64,000 nucleotides of DNA. It comes from Erinaceus europaeus (Eukaryota > Chordata > Mammalia > Eulipotyphla > Erinaceidae). Shown here in pieces: positions 10,723 through 20,884 of this stretch; the first letter of the stretch is position 1; each line of letters begins with the position of its first letter. Position numbers and translations under genes: made by a program. The stretch spans positions 33,844,361 to 33,908,360 of the forward strand of contig NC_080171.1 in the NCBI RefSeq assembly GCF_950295315.1, given 5' to 3'. The notes under the pieces were generated by a model. It did no database searches and was not told where the DNA came from. It saw only the letters and a list, made by a program, of their open reading frames with translations.

Positions 10723-11013
10723 GGGAGTCGGGCTGTAGCGCAGCGGGTTAAGCGCAGGTGGCGCGAAGCACAAGGACCGGCATAAGGATCCCGGTTCGAA
10801 CCCGGCTCCCCACCTGCAGGGGAGTCGCTTCACAGGCGGTGAAGCAGGTCTACAGGTGTCTATCTTTCTCTCCTCCTCTCTGTCTTCCCCTCCTCTCTCC
10901 ATTTCTCTCTGTCCTATCCAACAATGACAACAGCAATAATAACTACAACAATAAAACAACAAGGGCAACAAAAGGGAATAAATAAATTAAATAAATATTA
11001 AAAAAAATTAAAA
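10723..11013 (+). mobile_element. SINE-A, young subfamily copy 2, with target-site duplication
   Basis: Nearly identical to copy 1 (differences include GCGCGAAGC and one fewer C after the B box). AAAAACAGGCATCT flanks it at 10709-10722 and 11014-11027, so this is an independent insertion and not a segmental duplication of copy 1. Confidence 0.92.
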
Positions 11014-11137
11014 AAAAACAGGCATCTAAGAATTACAGAAAAAAACAGAAGCTAATTAAGAAAGTTATGATGTGATTTTCAATAATTAGTAGCCTATAAA
11101 GGACTAATAATACATGGTATTGAAGCATTCTCCTTTG

Positions 11138-11300
11138 AGCGGCCAGGAGATGGCTCACCAAATAGGGCAAGTATTTTTTCAGGCCCACACCCAGGGTTTG
11201 GGTGAGTTCTCACACTGGGAAAATCTTAAATACTCCTCCTCTCCTCCTCCTAGTTATTACTATTATTATTACTATTATTATTATTATTATTATTATTATG
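11138..11300 (+). mobile_element. SINE-E fragment running into an ATT microsatellite
   Basis: CGGCCAGGAGATGGCTCACC is a SINE-E head. From about 11254 the sequence is (TTA)n/(ATT)n to 11300. Confidence 0.55.
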
Positions 11301-11387
11301 GGAATATTAGAGAATTATTTTTTTAAATATTTTATTTCTCCAGTAATTTTCATTTTTGCCATTATTCCTGTTTCTCTCTCTCTCTCT

Positions 11388-11543
11388 CTCTCTAAGATTT
11401 TACTTTAGTTATAATGAGAAAGATAAGAGGAGAGAAAGAAAGAACCAGACATCACTCTGGTGCATGTGCTGCCAGAGTTTGAACTCAAGACCTCATGCTT
11501 GAGTGAGTCTCTGTGCTTTATCCACTGCACCACATCCTGGACC
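11388..11543 (-). mobile_element. SINE-C, antisense
   Basis: AATGAGAAAGATAAGAGG, CAGACATCACTCTGG, CTCATGCTTGAG and TCCACTGCACCACATCC. A (TC)n tract precedes it at 11371-11393. Confidence 0.8.
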
Positions 11544-11634
11544 ACTATTCCTGCTTTATCTTTCTGAATTGCATATTACTTAGCTATGAGACTTCTTGGG
11601 ATGTCTTTTTTGATATGTATGTATGCATGTATTT

Positions 11635-12080
11635 ATTTTATTTTACCCAGAGTACTGCTCAGCTCTGACTAGTGATGGTATAGAGAATTGAACACGGGAC
11701 GCTGGAGCCATAAGAGTCTATCTGTTTGTTTGTTTATTGGTATACACACACATGTAATTTTTTTAATATTTATTTATTCCCTTTTGTTGCCCTTTTTTTG
11801 TTGTTGTTGTAGTTGATGATGTTGTCGTTATTGGATAGGACAGAGAGAAATGGAGAAAGGAAGAGAAGACGGGGGCGGGGGAGAGAAAGATAGATACCTG
11901 CAGACCTGCTTCACTGCTTGTGAAGCGACTCCCCTGCAGGTGAAGAGCCAGGGGCTCCAACGGGTATCCTTATGCCAGTCTTTGTGCTTTGTGCCACGTG
12001 CGCTAAACCCTCTGCGCTACTGCCTGACTCCCTAGCCATGAGAGTCTCTTTGCATAACCATCATGCTATCTCCCCCAACC
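11635..12080 (-). mobile_element. SINE-D, antisense, split by a SINE-A
   Basis: The left half, 11635-11720, has CAGAGTACTGCTCAGCTCTG. The right half, 12034-12080, has GAGAGTCTCTTTGCATAACC. AGCCATAAGAGTCT (11706) and AGCCATGAGAGTCT (12034) bracket the intruder as a one-mismatch duplication. Confidence 0.75.
11757..12033 (-). mobile_element. SINE-A, antisense, nested in SINE-D
   Basis: AATATTTATTTATTCCC tail on the left, GTTGTTGTTGTAGTTGATG, GCAGACCTGCTTCACTGC, and a head ending CTGCCTGACTCCC. Confidence 0.85.
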
Positions 12081-12156
12081 TTGATATTTTTCTTTTTTTT
12101 TAAGACTGAAATTTTTCTGGCTTCTCACTTTTTTGCAAAATAAATAAATAGAGAAG

Positions 12157-12415
12157 TGGAGGGAGATAGCTCGCCTGATAAAGCACACACTTTGCTATAT
12201 ATAAGGACTCAGGTTCATGACCCTGTCCACCACATGGAAGCACCTATGGGGAAGCTTCATGAGTAATGAAGCAGTTCTGTAGTGTCCCTACTCTCTCACC
12301 ACCCTCTATCTAAAAATAAAAAATAAAAATCTGCAGGAAGCAGAGAAATCATGTCGGTATGATGCAAGGTCATAGCCCCAGCAATAACCCTAGTGGGGAA
12401 ATTCTAAAAAAAAAG
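12157..12415 (+). mobile_element. SINE-E, long form
   Basis: GGGAGATAGCTCGCCTGATAA, CACCACATGGAAGCACC, GGGGAAGCTTCATGAGTAATG, and the CCCCAGCAATAACCCTAGTGG 3' end shared with SINE-A. Confidence 0.75.
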
Positions 12416-12901
12416 GAATGAAAAGTAAAAACAAATGATATATTCAACCCAAAACTGAGACAACTTGGGATACCATGAAGAGCTAAATTCTTTCCTTTAA
12501 TATCTGGACACTATTCATAACCAAAAATTAAAACCAGGAATGGTATTCCAAATGTGAAACATTTTTAAAGTATGCATAATCCATCAACAATTTTTTTTTT
12601 GGTAGGCAAACACATAAGGTCACTGAAGTAGAGTCTCAGAACACAGGTATCAAAATTTTCTATAGTTTAAGAACACATTATGGAGCTAATAATCTAACAC
12701 CCTCACTTTTATTATCCATGCTCAGTCATAACATTATAAATATACTTAAACTTAAAGTCATTTTCTTAGAATTATATGAATTTTCACAGAGTACTCCCTC
12801 CCCCCCAAAAAAGTGATTTAATAGTACAGTGCAGGACCGTGAGGTTCCTCTTTATGTTATATTACATCTACTTCTGCTCTGAAGCAATTTATTTTTAGAA
12901 T

Positions 12902-13130
12902 GGGGGCCAGGTGGTGGTACACCTGGTTGAGAATACATGTTACAATGCACAAGGAGCCAGGTTCAAGCTCCCAGTCACCACCTGCAAGTGGAAAGCTTTG
13001 CGTGTGAGGAAGCAGTACTGCAAGTGTCACTCTGTCTCCCTCTCTACCACCCCCTTCCCTCTCAAATTTGGGCTATCTCTTATTATTGATAAGTTTGTCA
13101 ATAAATAAATAAAGATAATACAAAAATATT
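12902..13130 (+). mobile_element. SINE-B
   Basis: GGCCAGGTGGTGGTACACC, GGTTCAAGCTCCC, GTGGAAAGCTTTGCG and an AATAAATAAATAAAG tail. Confidence 0.85.
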
Positions 13131-13233
13131 TTCATAATTGGGCTTTTACTCCTACTGAAATGAAAGCTCAGATGATCATATTATAGGACAAAACCTAATT
13201 TAAGCTTACAACTCAAATATATATATATATATG

Positions 13234-13797
13234 AAAAGACCTACCTGCATGTTATCTGCGGGGCTCAGGCAAAAATTAGTAATATCATGGGCCCATCAAA
13301 ATATACCTAAAATAGACTTCCTAGCTTCTTCCAACATGAAGACCCCAAATCTCATCTACTATATTCTTATCTTTAGGTTCCTGATTATTAAACAATTTGT
13401 CCTGTTTTATATCTTCAATTTGTCCTGTTTTATATGTTAATGCTTTACAGCCACCAAGTTGCAGATGCTATCATGACACCAACCTGACTTCCCTGGCAGA
13501 TATCTCACCCTATGTGTCCTGGAACCCCATCTCCCCATACCCCACTGGGGAAAGATAGAAATAGGCTGGGGGTATGTATCAAACTGGCAATGCCCATGTT
13601 TAGCAGGGAAGCAATCACAGAAGCAAGACCTTCCACCTTCCTCACCCCATAATGATCCTGGGTCCATGCTCCCAGAGGGATAAAGAATAGGGAACCTCCC
13701 AATGAAAGGGGAAGGGATATGGAATTCTGGTGGTAGGAATTGTACCCCTCTTATTCCACATTATTGTCAATCATTACTAAACCATTAATAAAAAATA
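13234..13797 (+). mobile_element. YX retroposon, old copy spanning the Y-X junction
   Basis: Contains the end of Y (GGGGCTCAGGC) and runs without a break into X: GCCACCAAGTTGCAGATGC, CCATGCTCCCAGAGGG, GGAATTCTGGTGGTAGG, GTACCCCTCTTATTCC, AATAAAAAATATC. Even an old, diverged copy has Y joined to X, which supports treating YX as one element. Confidence 0.65.
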
Positions 13798-13916
13798 TCA
13801 AAAGACATTTTATTCACTTCCTGATGTTCCTATGTATTTAAATAACATTATAGATGACAAGCTACTGTTTCTGAAAAATATGTATATTTGTTTTATTTAC
13901 TTCATATGGCATAAAG

Positions 13917-14525
13917 CTTCATAGGCCACTAGGGAAAGATAGAAATGGTTTGAGGGTATACATCGACCTGCCAACACCCATGTCCAGCAAATAAGCAATT
14001 ATAGAAGCCAGACCTTGCAATTTTGCATCCCATAAAGAGTTTTGGTTCGTGTGCCTAAAGAAGGAGGAGGAGAAAGAGAAAGAAGGAGGAAGGAGGACAA
14101 GGAAGAAGAGGAGGAAGACACTCAGAAGTAGTAGGTATGACATAGAAAGGAAAAGAAGCAGGACTATAGAAAAAAATGGGCAAATATATATAAATATAGA
14201 TAAATAGTTATAGAAATAATAGTCAATACTGTGATCTTGGGATAACAAATGCAGTTTCTTTCTTTCTCTCTCTTTTCTTTCTTTTTTACCAGAGCACTGC
14301 TTGGCTCTGGCTTATGGTGGTACCAGGGATTGAACCTGGGACTTTGGAGCCTCAGACATGAGAGTCTCTTTGCATAACTATCATGCTATCAACTCCCCTT
14401 ATGCAGCTTCCCGTGGAGGGAATAGGGACACAGAACTCTGGTGATGGGAAAGGTTATTATTATACCCCTGTTACCTTACAATTTTATAAATCAATGTTAA
14501 ATCACTAATAATAATAATAATAAAA
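13917..14525 (+). mobile_element. YX (X part), old, carrying an antisense SINE-D
   Basis: X sequence at 13917-14060 and 14400-14525 (GATGGGAAAGGTTATT and TACCCCTGTTACC). Between them are a purine-rich expansion (14060-14110) and a reverse SINE-D at 14265-14398 (CAGAGCACTGCTTGGCTCTGG). Confidence 0.55.
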
Positions 14526-14533
14526 GCCTCAGG

Positions 14534-14668
14534 CAGGGGTAGATTGCATAATGGTTACACAAAGAGATTCTCATGACTGAGGTTCCAAATTCCCAGGTTC
14601 AATCTCCTGCACCACCATAAGCCAGACTCAAACAGTGCTCTGGTGTAAAAAAAATAAATAAATAAAGT
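14534..14668 (+). mobile_element. SINE-D
   Basis: GATTGCATAATGGTTACAC, CTCCTGCACCACCATAAGCC, tail AAAAAAAATAAATAAATAAAG. Confidence 0.75.
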
Positions 14669-14679
14669 TGTTGGTTTTT

Positions 14680-14800
14680 TTAAGCCTCATAGAAGAGGGT
14701 GGAGAGAGAGGCAGAAGGAGAAGAGAGCCCCACTCTGGTACATGCAGCACTGGAGATGAAGTCAGGAAGCTCAGGTGTGCAAGCCCTGGGGTCTGCCAGT
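14680..14800 (-). mobile_element. SINE-C-like fragment, antisense
   Basis: GAGAGAGGCAGAAGGAG, CCACTCTGGTACATGCAGC, ACTGGAGATGAAGTCAGG. Diverged. Confidence 0.45.
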
Positions 14801-15122
14801 CCACACATGTTCCCAGCCACCACAAACTACTGTTAAATGATGGCAGGCAAAATTCTGCCACAACTTTGTAATCAAAGTGCAAAAAATACATTCATGCAAC
14901 ACATGGAATCAATTTTCTGCAAAACAATTAAATGACCAGGATGAGCTGGCTGGCTCATGTGGACAAGAAGCTAATCACCAAACTCATCACAGCCAAACTT
15001 CCATTACTGAGTATTAAGTTCTACTGCGGTTCTGGTGAGTGGCTAAAGTGGCATGTCACACAGTTATTTTTCAATGTACCTTGCATGTCCTTTTCAGGAA
15101 GATTTTCCTTTTATTTTACTAG

Positions 15123-15410
15123 TGCTGGGGAATTGTGCAGATGCAGTCACATCCGCCATGTTGTCCCCTCAGGCTATTGCCATTCCCAGTTTAAAGCCCT
15201 TCTTCTTCTGCCCCTCACTCTCTTGCTCGCTTTTTCACCTTGGGGATTAGACGCAGGGAAGGGTGTTGTGGGAGGCGGCCATTTTTGCTAGCTCCACGTG
15301 GCCCAAAATGCTGAGCTCTCACCCAACTCTGAGGTGTCTGCCCTAATAAAGATTTGTGTTCCCTCTTCAGCCGGATCTCCCCTCTCTCTCCTCTGCGTCT
15401 CAGCCCGACA
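15123..15410 (+). mobile_element. Solo ERV LTR, internally deleted
   Basis: Starts TGCTGGGGAATTGTGCAG and ends CAGCCCGACA, with AATAAAGATTTGTGTTCC near the 3' end. At 288 bp it lacks much of the U3 present in the 461-bp relative at 54850. The flanks TACTAG (15117-15122) and TATTAG (15411-15416) differ at one base, consistent with the 6-bp duplication of class II retroviral integration. Confidence 0.75.
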
Positions 15411-15412
15411 TA

Positions 15413-15520
15413 TTAGTGATTTAATAATGATCGACAAAACTGTGGGATATGAGGGGTAAAACTCCACACAATTCACACCACCAGAATTCCATATCTTTAT
15501 CCCTCTGGGAGTACTCGGGG
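15413..15520 (-). mobile_element. YX 3' end, antisense
   Basis: Reverse of the X terminus: GGGGTAAAACTCCACACAATT, CACCACCAGAATTCC, TTTATCCCTCTGGGAG. It abuts the LTR. Confidence 0.65.
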
Positions 15521-15545
15521 AGATTTTCTTACCTACTTACTCTAA

Positions 15546-15547
<2 letters not shown>

Positions 15548-15595
<48 letters not shown>
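15548..15595 (+). repeat. (AT)n microsatellite
   Basis: An uninterrupted AT dinucleotide run of about 46 bp. Confidence 0.95.
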
Positions 15596-15597
<2 letters not shown>

Positions 15598-15604
15598 AAT
15601 TTTT

Positions 15605-15890
15605 AATACTTTTTAAATTTATTTTCCCTTTTTGTTGCCCTTGTTGTTGTTGTTATTATTATTATTGTTATTGATGTCATCATTGTTACATAGGACAGAG
15701 AGAAATGGAAAGATGAGGGGAAAACAGAGAGGGAGCGAGAAAGATAGACACTTGTAGACCTGCTTCACCACCTGTGAAATGACTCCCCTGCAGGTGGGGA
15801 GCCATGGGCTCAAACCAGGATCCTTAAGCTGGTCCTTGTGTTTTGCGCCACGTGCACTTAACCCGCTGCACTGCTACCGCCTGACTCCCT
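15605..15890 (-). mobile_element. SINE-A, antisense
   Basis: TTTATTTTCCCTTTTTGTTGCC tail side, a GTTATTATTATTATTG block, GTAGACCTGCTTCACC, CTGCAGGTGGGGAGCC, and a head ending TACCGCCTGACTCCC. Confidence 0.9.
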
Positions 15891-15984
15891 CTAATAATTT
15901 TCCTTTTACCATTTTTCCTTTTTTCTTTTTCTGGGTTTCACATTACTTAGGTATTAGACTTCCTAGATTGTGATTATTCTGTGT

Positions 15985-16152
15985 TTGTTTTTTTAAAAAA
16001 ATATTTTATTTTAATGAGAAAGAGAGACACACAAATATAAAGAAGACACAGAGAAAGAACAGAACACTACTCAGCTCTGGCTTAAGGGGGTGCTAGGGAT
16101 TGAACCTAGGATCTCAGAACTTTAGGTATGAAAGGCATATCTCCCCAGCCTT
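15985..16152 (-). mobile_element. SINE-D-like, antisense
   Basis: GAACACTACTCAGCTCTGGC, GGGATTGAACCTAGGATCTC, GGCATATCTCCCCAGCC. It may be a C/D hybrid because a GAGAAAGAGAGACAC stretch precedes it. Confidence 0.55.
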
Positions 16153-16164
16153 GTATTTTTAAAA

Positions 16165-16200
16165 GACATTTATTAATGAGAAAGAAGGAGGGGGGGGAGT

Positions 16201-16232
<32 letters not shown>

Positions 16233-16590
16233 AATAACCAGAGCAGGGGCCAGATGGTGGTGCACCAGGTTGAGTACACATGCTATAATACATAAGGACC
16301 CAGGTTCAAGTTCCCAGTCCCCACCTACAGGGAGAAAGCTTTGTGAGTAGTGAAGCAGTGTTACAGGTGTCTCTCTCTGTCTCTCCCCCTCTATATCTCC
16401 CCCTTCCCTCTCAATTTCTGGCTGTCTCTATCCAATAAATAAAGATAGTAAAAATTAAATTTAAAAAGATATTTTAAAAAGTGAAGAAATAACCAGAGTA
16501 TCACTCTGGCACATGTGACACCAGGGACTGAATTCAGGACCTCATACCTGTAAATCCCATGTCTTATCCACCATACCACCCTCCAGGCTG
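16165..16590 (-). mobile_element. SINE-C, antisense, split by a SINE-B
   Basis: The left half has a GAGA tract and GAAATAACCAGAG at 16231-16243. The right half restarts with the same 13 bases at 16485-16497 and continues TATCACTCTGGCACATGTG to TCCACCATACCACCC. Confidence 0.8.
16246..16484 (+). mobile_element. SINE-B, nested, 13-bp target-site duplication
   Basis: GGGGCCAGATGGTGGTGC head, GGTTCAAGTTCCC, GGGAGAAAGCTTTGTGAG, AATAAATAAAG tail. Exact flanks GAAATAACCAGAG. Confidence 0.9.
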
Positions 16591-16706
16591 CTAGACTGGC
16601 CTAATTCTTGTCTTTTCTATTTCCCATCAGTAAAGAAGAATTGCCCCTCAGTATCTTCTTCACTTACATCTTCTTTGTTAACACTAACTGCTTAAAATAA
16701 TGGCTA

Positions 16707-16820
16707 CTGAGTTGGGGAAGTATCATAGCAACATAGTTAAAGCAACAGACTTTCATGTCTGAGGCTCAGATATCCTAGATTCAATGCCCAACACCACCTT
16801 AGACCAGAGTTGAGTAAGGA
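16707..16820 (+). mobile_element. SINE-D, diverged
   Basis: GGGAAGTATCATAGCAACATAG, CATGTCTGAGGCTC, CAACACCACCTTAGACCAG. A GGAGG-type purine tract follows. Confidence 0.55.
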
Positions 16821-16927
16821 TATGGTAGAAGGAAAGGAGGAACGGAGGGAGAGAGGGAGGAAGGAGATTTGAAGTTCTTCCTCTCTCACAAAATAGATAT
16901 ATTAATCTTTATTTAAAAAAATAAAAA

Positions 16928-17075
16928 GTGCCCTGGAAGGTAGCATAGTGGATATGGCACTGAACTCTCAAGCATGAGGTCCTGAGTTTGATCTTTGACA
17001 TCGCATGTGTCAGAATGCTGCTCTGGTTTTTTTCTCCTCTCTCTCTACAATTAATAAATAATTTTTTTTAAAAAT
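16928..17075 (+). mobile_element. SINE-C
   Basis: CCTGGAAGGTAGCATAGTGG, CTCTCAAGCATGAGGTCC, ATTAATAAATAAT tail. Confidence 0.75.
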
Positions 17076-17761
17076 TAATAAAATAAAATAACAACTTTTA
17101 CTAACAAATGTATCAGACTAGAGCAGGCTTTTTTATTTTTAATGGTTTCTACCATTTTGAGTGCATCATTCAGAGTTGTACCTAATAAGCTGTTGTATTG
17201 TTCTAGTTCGCATCTTCTTGGACAATTTTTTTAATCAGGCAGCTAATGGTTTACAGTACAGTTGTTGGTACATGGGTACAATGTCTCATCTCACCATGAT
17301 AGATGTCTGCAAAACACTCACACACCCAGCTAAGGTTCTTTTACATCATCAAGTAAGAGGACCTGAAATCCAACTCCCCACCGTCTCCCCCACCCCCCAC
17401 CTCTCCCTGTCCTCCTTTCCTGGAATCTTTTTATTTTGATGCAATACACCAAACCCAGTTCAAGTTTTACTTTGTGTTTCCCCTTTCTGTTCTTGTTTCT
17501 CAAATTCTGCCCATGAGTGATCATGCTCATCCCATATCCGTCCTCTTTCTGGCTTAACTCACTTAACATGATTCTTTCAAGCTCCAGCTTAGATGAAGTG
17601 GGAAGGGTGACTTCATCATTCTTGATAGCTGAGTAGTATTCTATTGTGGAAATATACCACAACTTACTCAGTTATTCATCTGTTGTTGGACACCTAAGTT
17701 GCTTCCAAGTTTGGGCTACTACAAATTGTGCTGCTATGAACATAAGTATACACAGATTTCT

Positions 17762-18390
17762 CTCAACAGTAAATACAATAGTTTGTACATGCATAACATT
17801 TCCCGGTTTCCCATATAACAATACAACCCCCACTAGGTCCTCTGTCATCCTTTTTGGACCTGTATTCTCTCACCCACCCACCCACCCACACCAGAGTCTT
17901 TTACTTTGGTGCAATACACCAACTCCAGTTCAGGTTCTACTTGTGTTTTCTCTTCTCATCTTGTTTTTTAACTTCTGACTGAGAGTGAGATCATCCCATA
18001 TTCATCCTTCTGTTTCTGATTTATTGCACTTAACATGAATTTTTCAAGGTCCATCCAAGATTGGCTGAAAACGGTGAAGTCACCATTATTAATAGCTGAG
18101 TAGTATTCCATTGTGTAAATATACCACAACTTGCTCAGCCACTCATCTGTTATTGGACACCTGAGTTGCTTCCAGGTTTTGGCTATTACCAATTGTGCTG
18201 CTAAGAACATATATGTGCACAGATCTTTTTGGATGGGTGTTTTGGGTTCCTTAGGATCTATCCCCAGGAGAGGAGTTGCAGGACCATATGGTAGGTCCAT
18301 TTCTAGCCTTCTGAGAGTTTTCCAGACTATTCTCCACAGAGGTTGGACCAATTTACATTCTCACCAGCGGTGCAGGAGGGTTCCTTTGAC
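17762..18390 (-). mobile_element. Second L1 3' fragment nested in the first
   Basis: Repeats the 3'UTR (CCCACTAGGTCCTCTGTCATC side, GTGCAATACACCAACTCC) and ORF2 C-terminus (a LWYIYTMEYYSAINN-type motif) already seen to its left. CACAGATTTCT (17751-17761) and CACAGATCTCT (18391-18401) mark the target, with one mismatch, and the outer L1 sequence reads through that point. There is no A tail at the 3' end, and its 3'UTR stops short of the last segment seen in the copy at 60395. Confidence 0.75.
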
Positions 18391-18712
18391 CACAGATCTC
18401 TTTGGATGGGTGTGTTTGATTCCTTAGGATATATCCCCAAGAGAGAAATTGCAGAATTTTAGGGTAGGTCCACTCCTAACTTTGTGAATGTTCTCCAGAC
18501 TGTTCACAGGGGTTGGACCAATTTACATTCCCACCAGCAGTGCAGGAGGATTCCTTTACTCCCACAACTTCACCAACATTTGTTGTTACAATATTTTCTG
18601 ATATATGACATTCTCACAGGAGTGAAGTAGCATCTTTATTTGCATTTCTCTGATACATGGTGACTTTGAGCTTTTTTTTTTTTTTTTTGTCTGTTGGCCC
18701 TTTGGATCTTTT

Positions 18713-18903
18713 ATTCTCTTCTCTCTCTCTCTCTCTCCCTCTCTCTCTCTTTTTAAAGATTTTATTTATTGATTAACGAGAAAGATAGGAGGAGAGAGAG
18801 AAGAAACAAGACATCACTTTGGCACATGTGTTGCCAGGGATTGAACTACAGACCTCCTACTTGAGAGTCCAATGCTGTACACACAGCGCCATCTCCCAGA
18901 CCT
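18713..18903 (-). mobile_element. SINE-C, antisense, perfect 15-bp target-site duplication
   Basis: TTTTAAAGATTTTATTTATT tail side, CAAGACATCACTTTGG, GGGATTGAACTACAGACC, head GCGCCATCTCCCAGACC. Exact flanks CCCTTTGGATCTTTT (18698-18712 and 18904-18918). It lies within the L1. Confidence 0.92.
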
Positions 18904-19139
18904 CCCTTTGGATCTTTTCTTTGGTGAATATTCTGACCATATCCTTTCCTCACTTTTGGATGGATGTTGTTTTTATTGCTGAGTTTGGTGAGCTCTTTGT
19001 ATATTTTGCTTATTAACCTTTTGTCTGATGTATACCATAAAAATATCTTCTCCCATTCCATAATAAGGAATCCTTTGGCACACATTCAGGTGGTGGTTTC
19101 TCTTATCCTGAAAATTTCAGGGAATGGAAATTTTCAGGA

Positions 19140-20880
19140 TTTTAAAACAACAATTGCAGGTATTGCTTCCCCCTTCTGCCAAGCTCATCACTCTATCACA
19201 GAATTAAATTGGTCTGAGCGGGAACCTCACATTTCCCCTATAGAGCCTATATTTCCCCTAGCCCTGGAACCTCTAGGGTGGGGTGCACTTTCCTGCATGC
19301 TTCTCTCAATTCATATCAAATAATATTGCATCCACCAATCCCAACCTAATCAACACAACGAGTACCACCTCAGCATGCTTCACGTCAGACTGTGTCCAGA
19401 GAATTCAGGTGTGGAATGTCAACCCTTCAACTTCATTACTCAGGCGAGACCTTTCCTTTCATAGTATTCTCTAATTCCATTCCAGGCGGTTCACTTTCTA
19501 ACAAAGTCCCAAAACCTAAATATAGACCAGGTCCTGTGAGATAGAGCATATATTCACATGTATCCATAAATTAGAGCAAAATATATACCTGAAAGCAAAA
19601 GTACACAATAGTCTGCAGTGAGTCAGTATAAAGTTCCTAATGAAATAGTATCTAATTAGACTTAGATACCCTCCTCACCTATTTCCTATTAAACTTCCCT
19701 CACTCACTCCCAAGATAACCTTATCAAAGCAAGGACTGCAAAAGCTGAATAAGGGCAAGAGACCGGCATACTTTAATGATGACTCTTTAGTCGCTATCAG
19801 GCCACCCCATCAGCTGGGGCCCTAGTCAGGGAGTACTGAGATTCCCAAACAGACATGATGGGCCTAGACCTCGAATAAATCTCTCTCTCCATTGTTACTG
19901 GTCATCTCTATCAGGAACAACACAATAGAGCCCTTTGTGGGCACCCATAGGACCTTGCCCTCAACTTGGATCAACAATGGTAGACAATGTTCCATTCTCC
20001 AAAGGGAGGATGGACAGCATACTCTATGCTACACCTAAGGAAGATGGGTCCTGAAATTGGGTCAGCTTGGAACATTCCTACTCATGACCACAGAATGTGA
20101 GCTCAGATCTGCAGGGATGCAGAGGTCACATAGGCTCCTAAGCTGAATATGGACCCTAGACCAAATCAAATCAGTGGGGTTTACAGTCAACAATATTTAT
20201 ACCCCTTTCCCATATTAAGGAGCTACTCTCTTCCCTGATCCAGCTTTCTGTTCCTTTTCCAGCCATGACATCATCTCCCTGAACAATAACTTGGATCCAC
20301 CTGCATATCAGATTTCAGGCTCAGGGAGAAAGAAAGAAAAAAAAAACTAGTATAGCCACAGGCCCTTTGGTATATAACTAAAATATGCCTACTAGCTATC
20401 TACCAAATGAAGGACCCCCCCCCCCCAACACTTCATCTGCACTATTCCAGCCTTTAGGTCCACGAATGGTTAACAATTTATTTGGCTTTTTATGTTTACT
20501 CTCTTTTCAGCCACCAGATTCCAGATGCCAGCATGATGCTGACCAGACTTCCCTGGACAGATGACACCAACAATGTGTCCTGGAGCACCACTTCCCCAGA
20601 GCCCCAACCTACTTGGAAAAGAGAGAGGCAGGCTGGGAGTATAGATCAACTGGTCAACGCCCATGTTCAGTGGGGAAGCAATTCCAGAAGCCAGATGCAA
20701 AGCCACCTTCTGCATACCACAATGACCTTGGGTCCATACTCCAAGAGGGATATAGAATAGGAAAGCTCTGAGGGGAGGGGATGGGATATGGAGATCCGGT
20801 GGTAAGAACTGTGTGGAGTTGTACCCCTCTTATCCTATGGTTTTGTTAATGTCTCCTTTTTTAAATAAATAAAGAATTAA
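19140..20880 (+). mobile_element. YX retroposon, longest copy in the window
   Basis: Runs from upstream Y sequence (19140-19276, not present in the other copies) through the common Y part to CAGGCTCAGGGAG plus an A-rich stretch at 20310-20345. It continues into X (CTAGTATAGCCACAGGCCC, a TTTTCAG/CCACCAGATTCC splice-like site near 20510, GGTGGTAAGAACTGTGTGG) and ends at an AATAAATAAAGAATTAAA tail. No frame longer than about 120 codons. Family not recognised; possibly a non-autonomous LINE-mobilised RNA. Confidence 0.7.
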
Positions 20881-20884
20881 ATTG

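Larger units (their letters stand above)
17228..19095 (-). mobile_element. L1 3' part (ORF2 C-terminus and 3'UTR), antisense, interrupted
   Basis: The minus strand encodes L1 ORF2 C-terminal sequence (a WYISTIEYYSAIKN-type motif near 17640, followed by ELERIMLSE) and then a 3'UTR with GTGTATTGCATCAAAATAAA and a terminal A run at 17227-17233. The element is broken by a second L1 (17762-18390) and a SINE-C (18713-18903). Its ORF2 portion resumes at 18391-18690 and 18919-19095. It is 5'-truncated and decayed. No complete ORF2 is present. Confidence 0.85.

Noticed and set aside
11114..11408. Poly-Tyr and poly-Ile frames
   Set aside because: Translations of the ATT microsatellite.
17330..18351. 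Host gene coding for the 110- and 127-codon antisense peptides
   Set aside because: Both are recognisable L1 ORF2 C-termini (YYSAI motif), truncated and interrupted.
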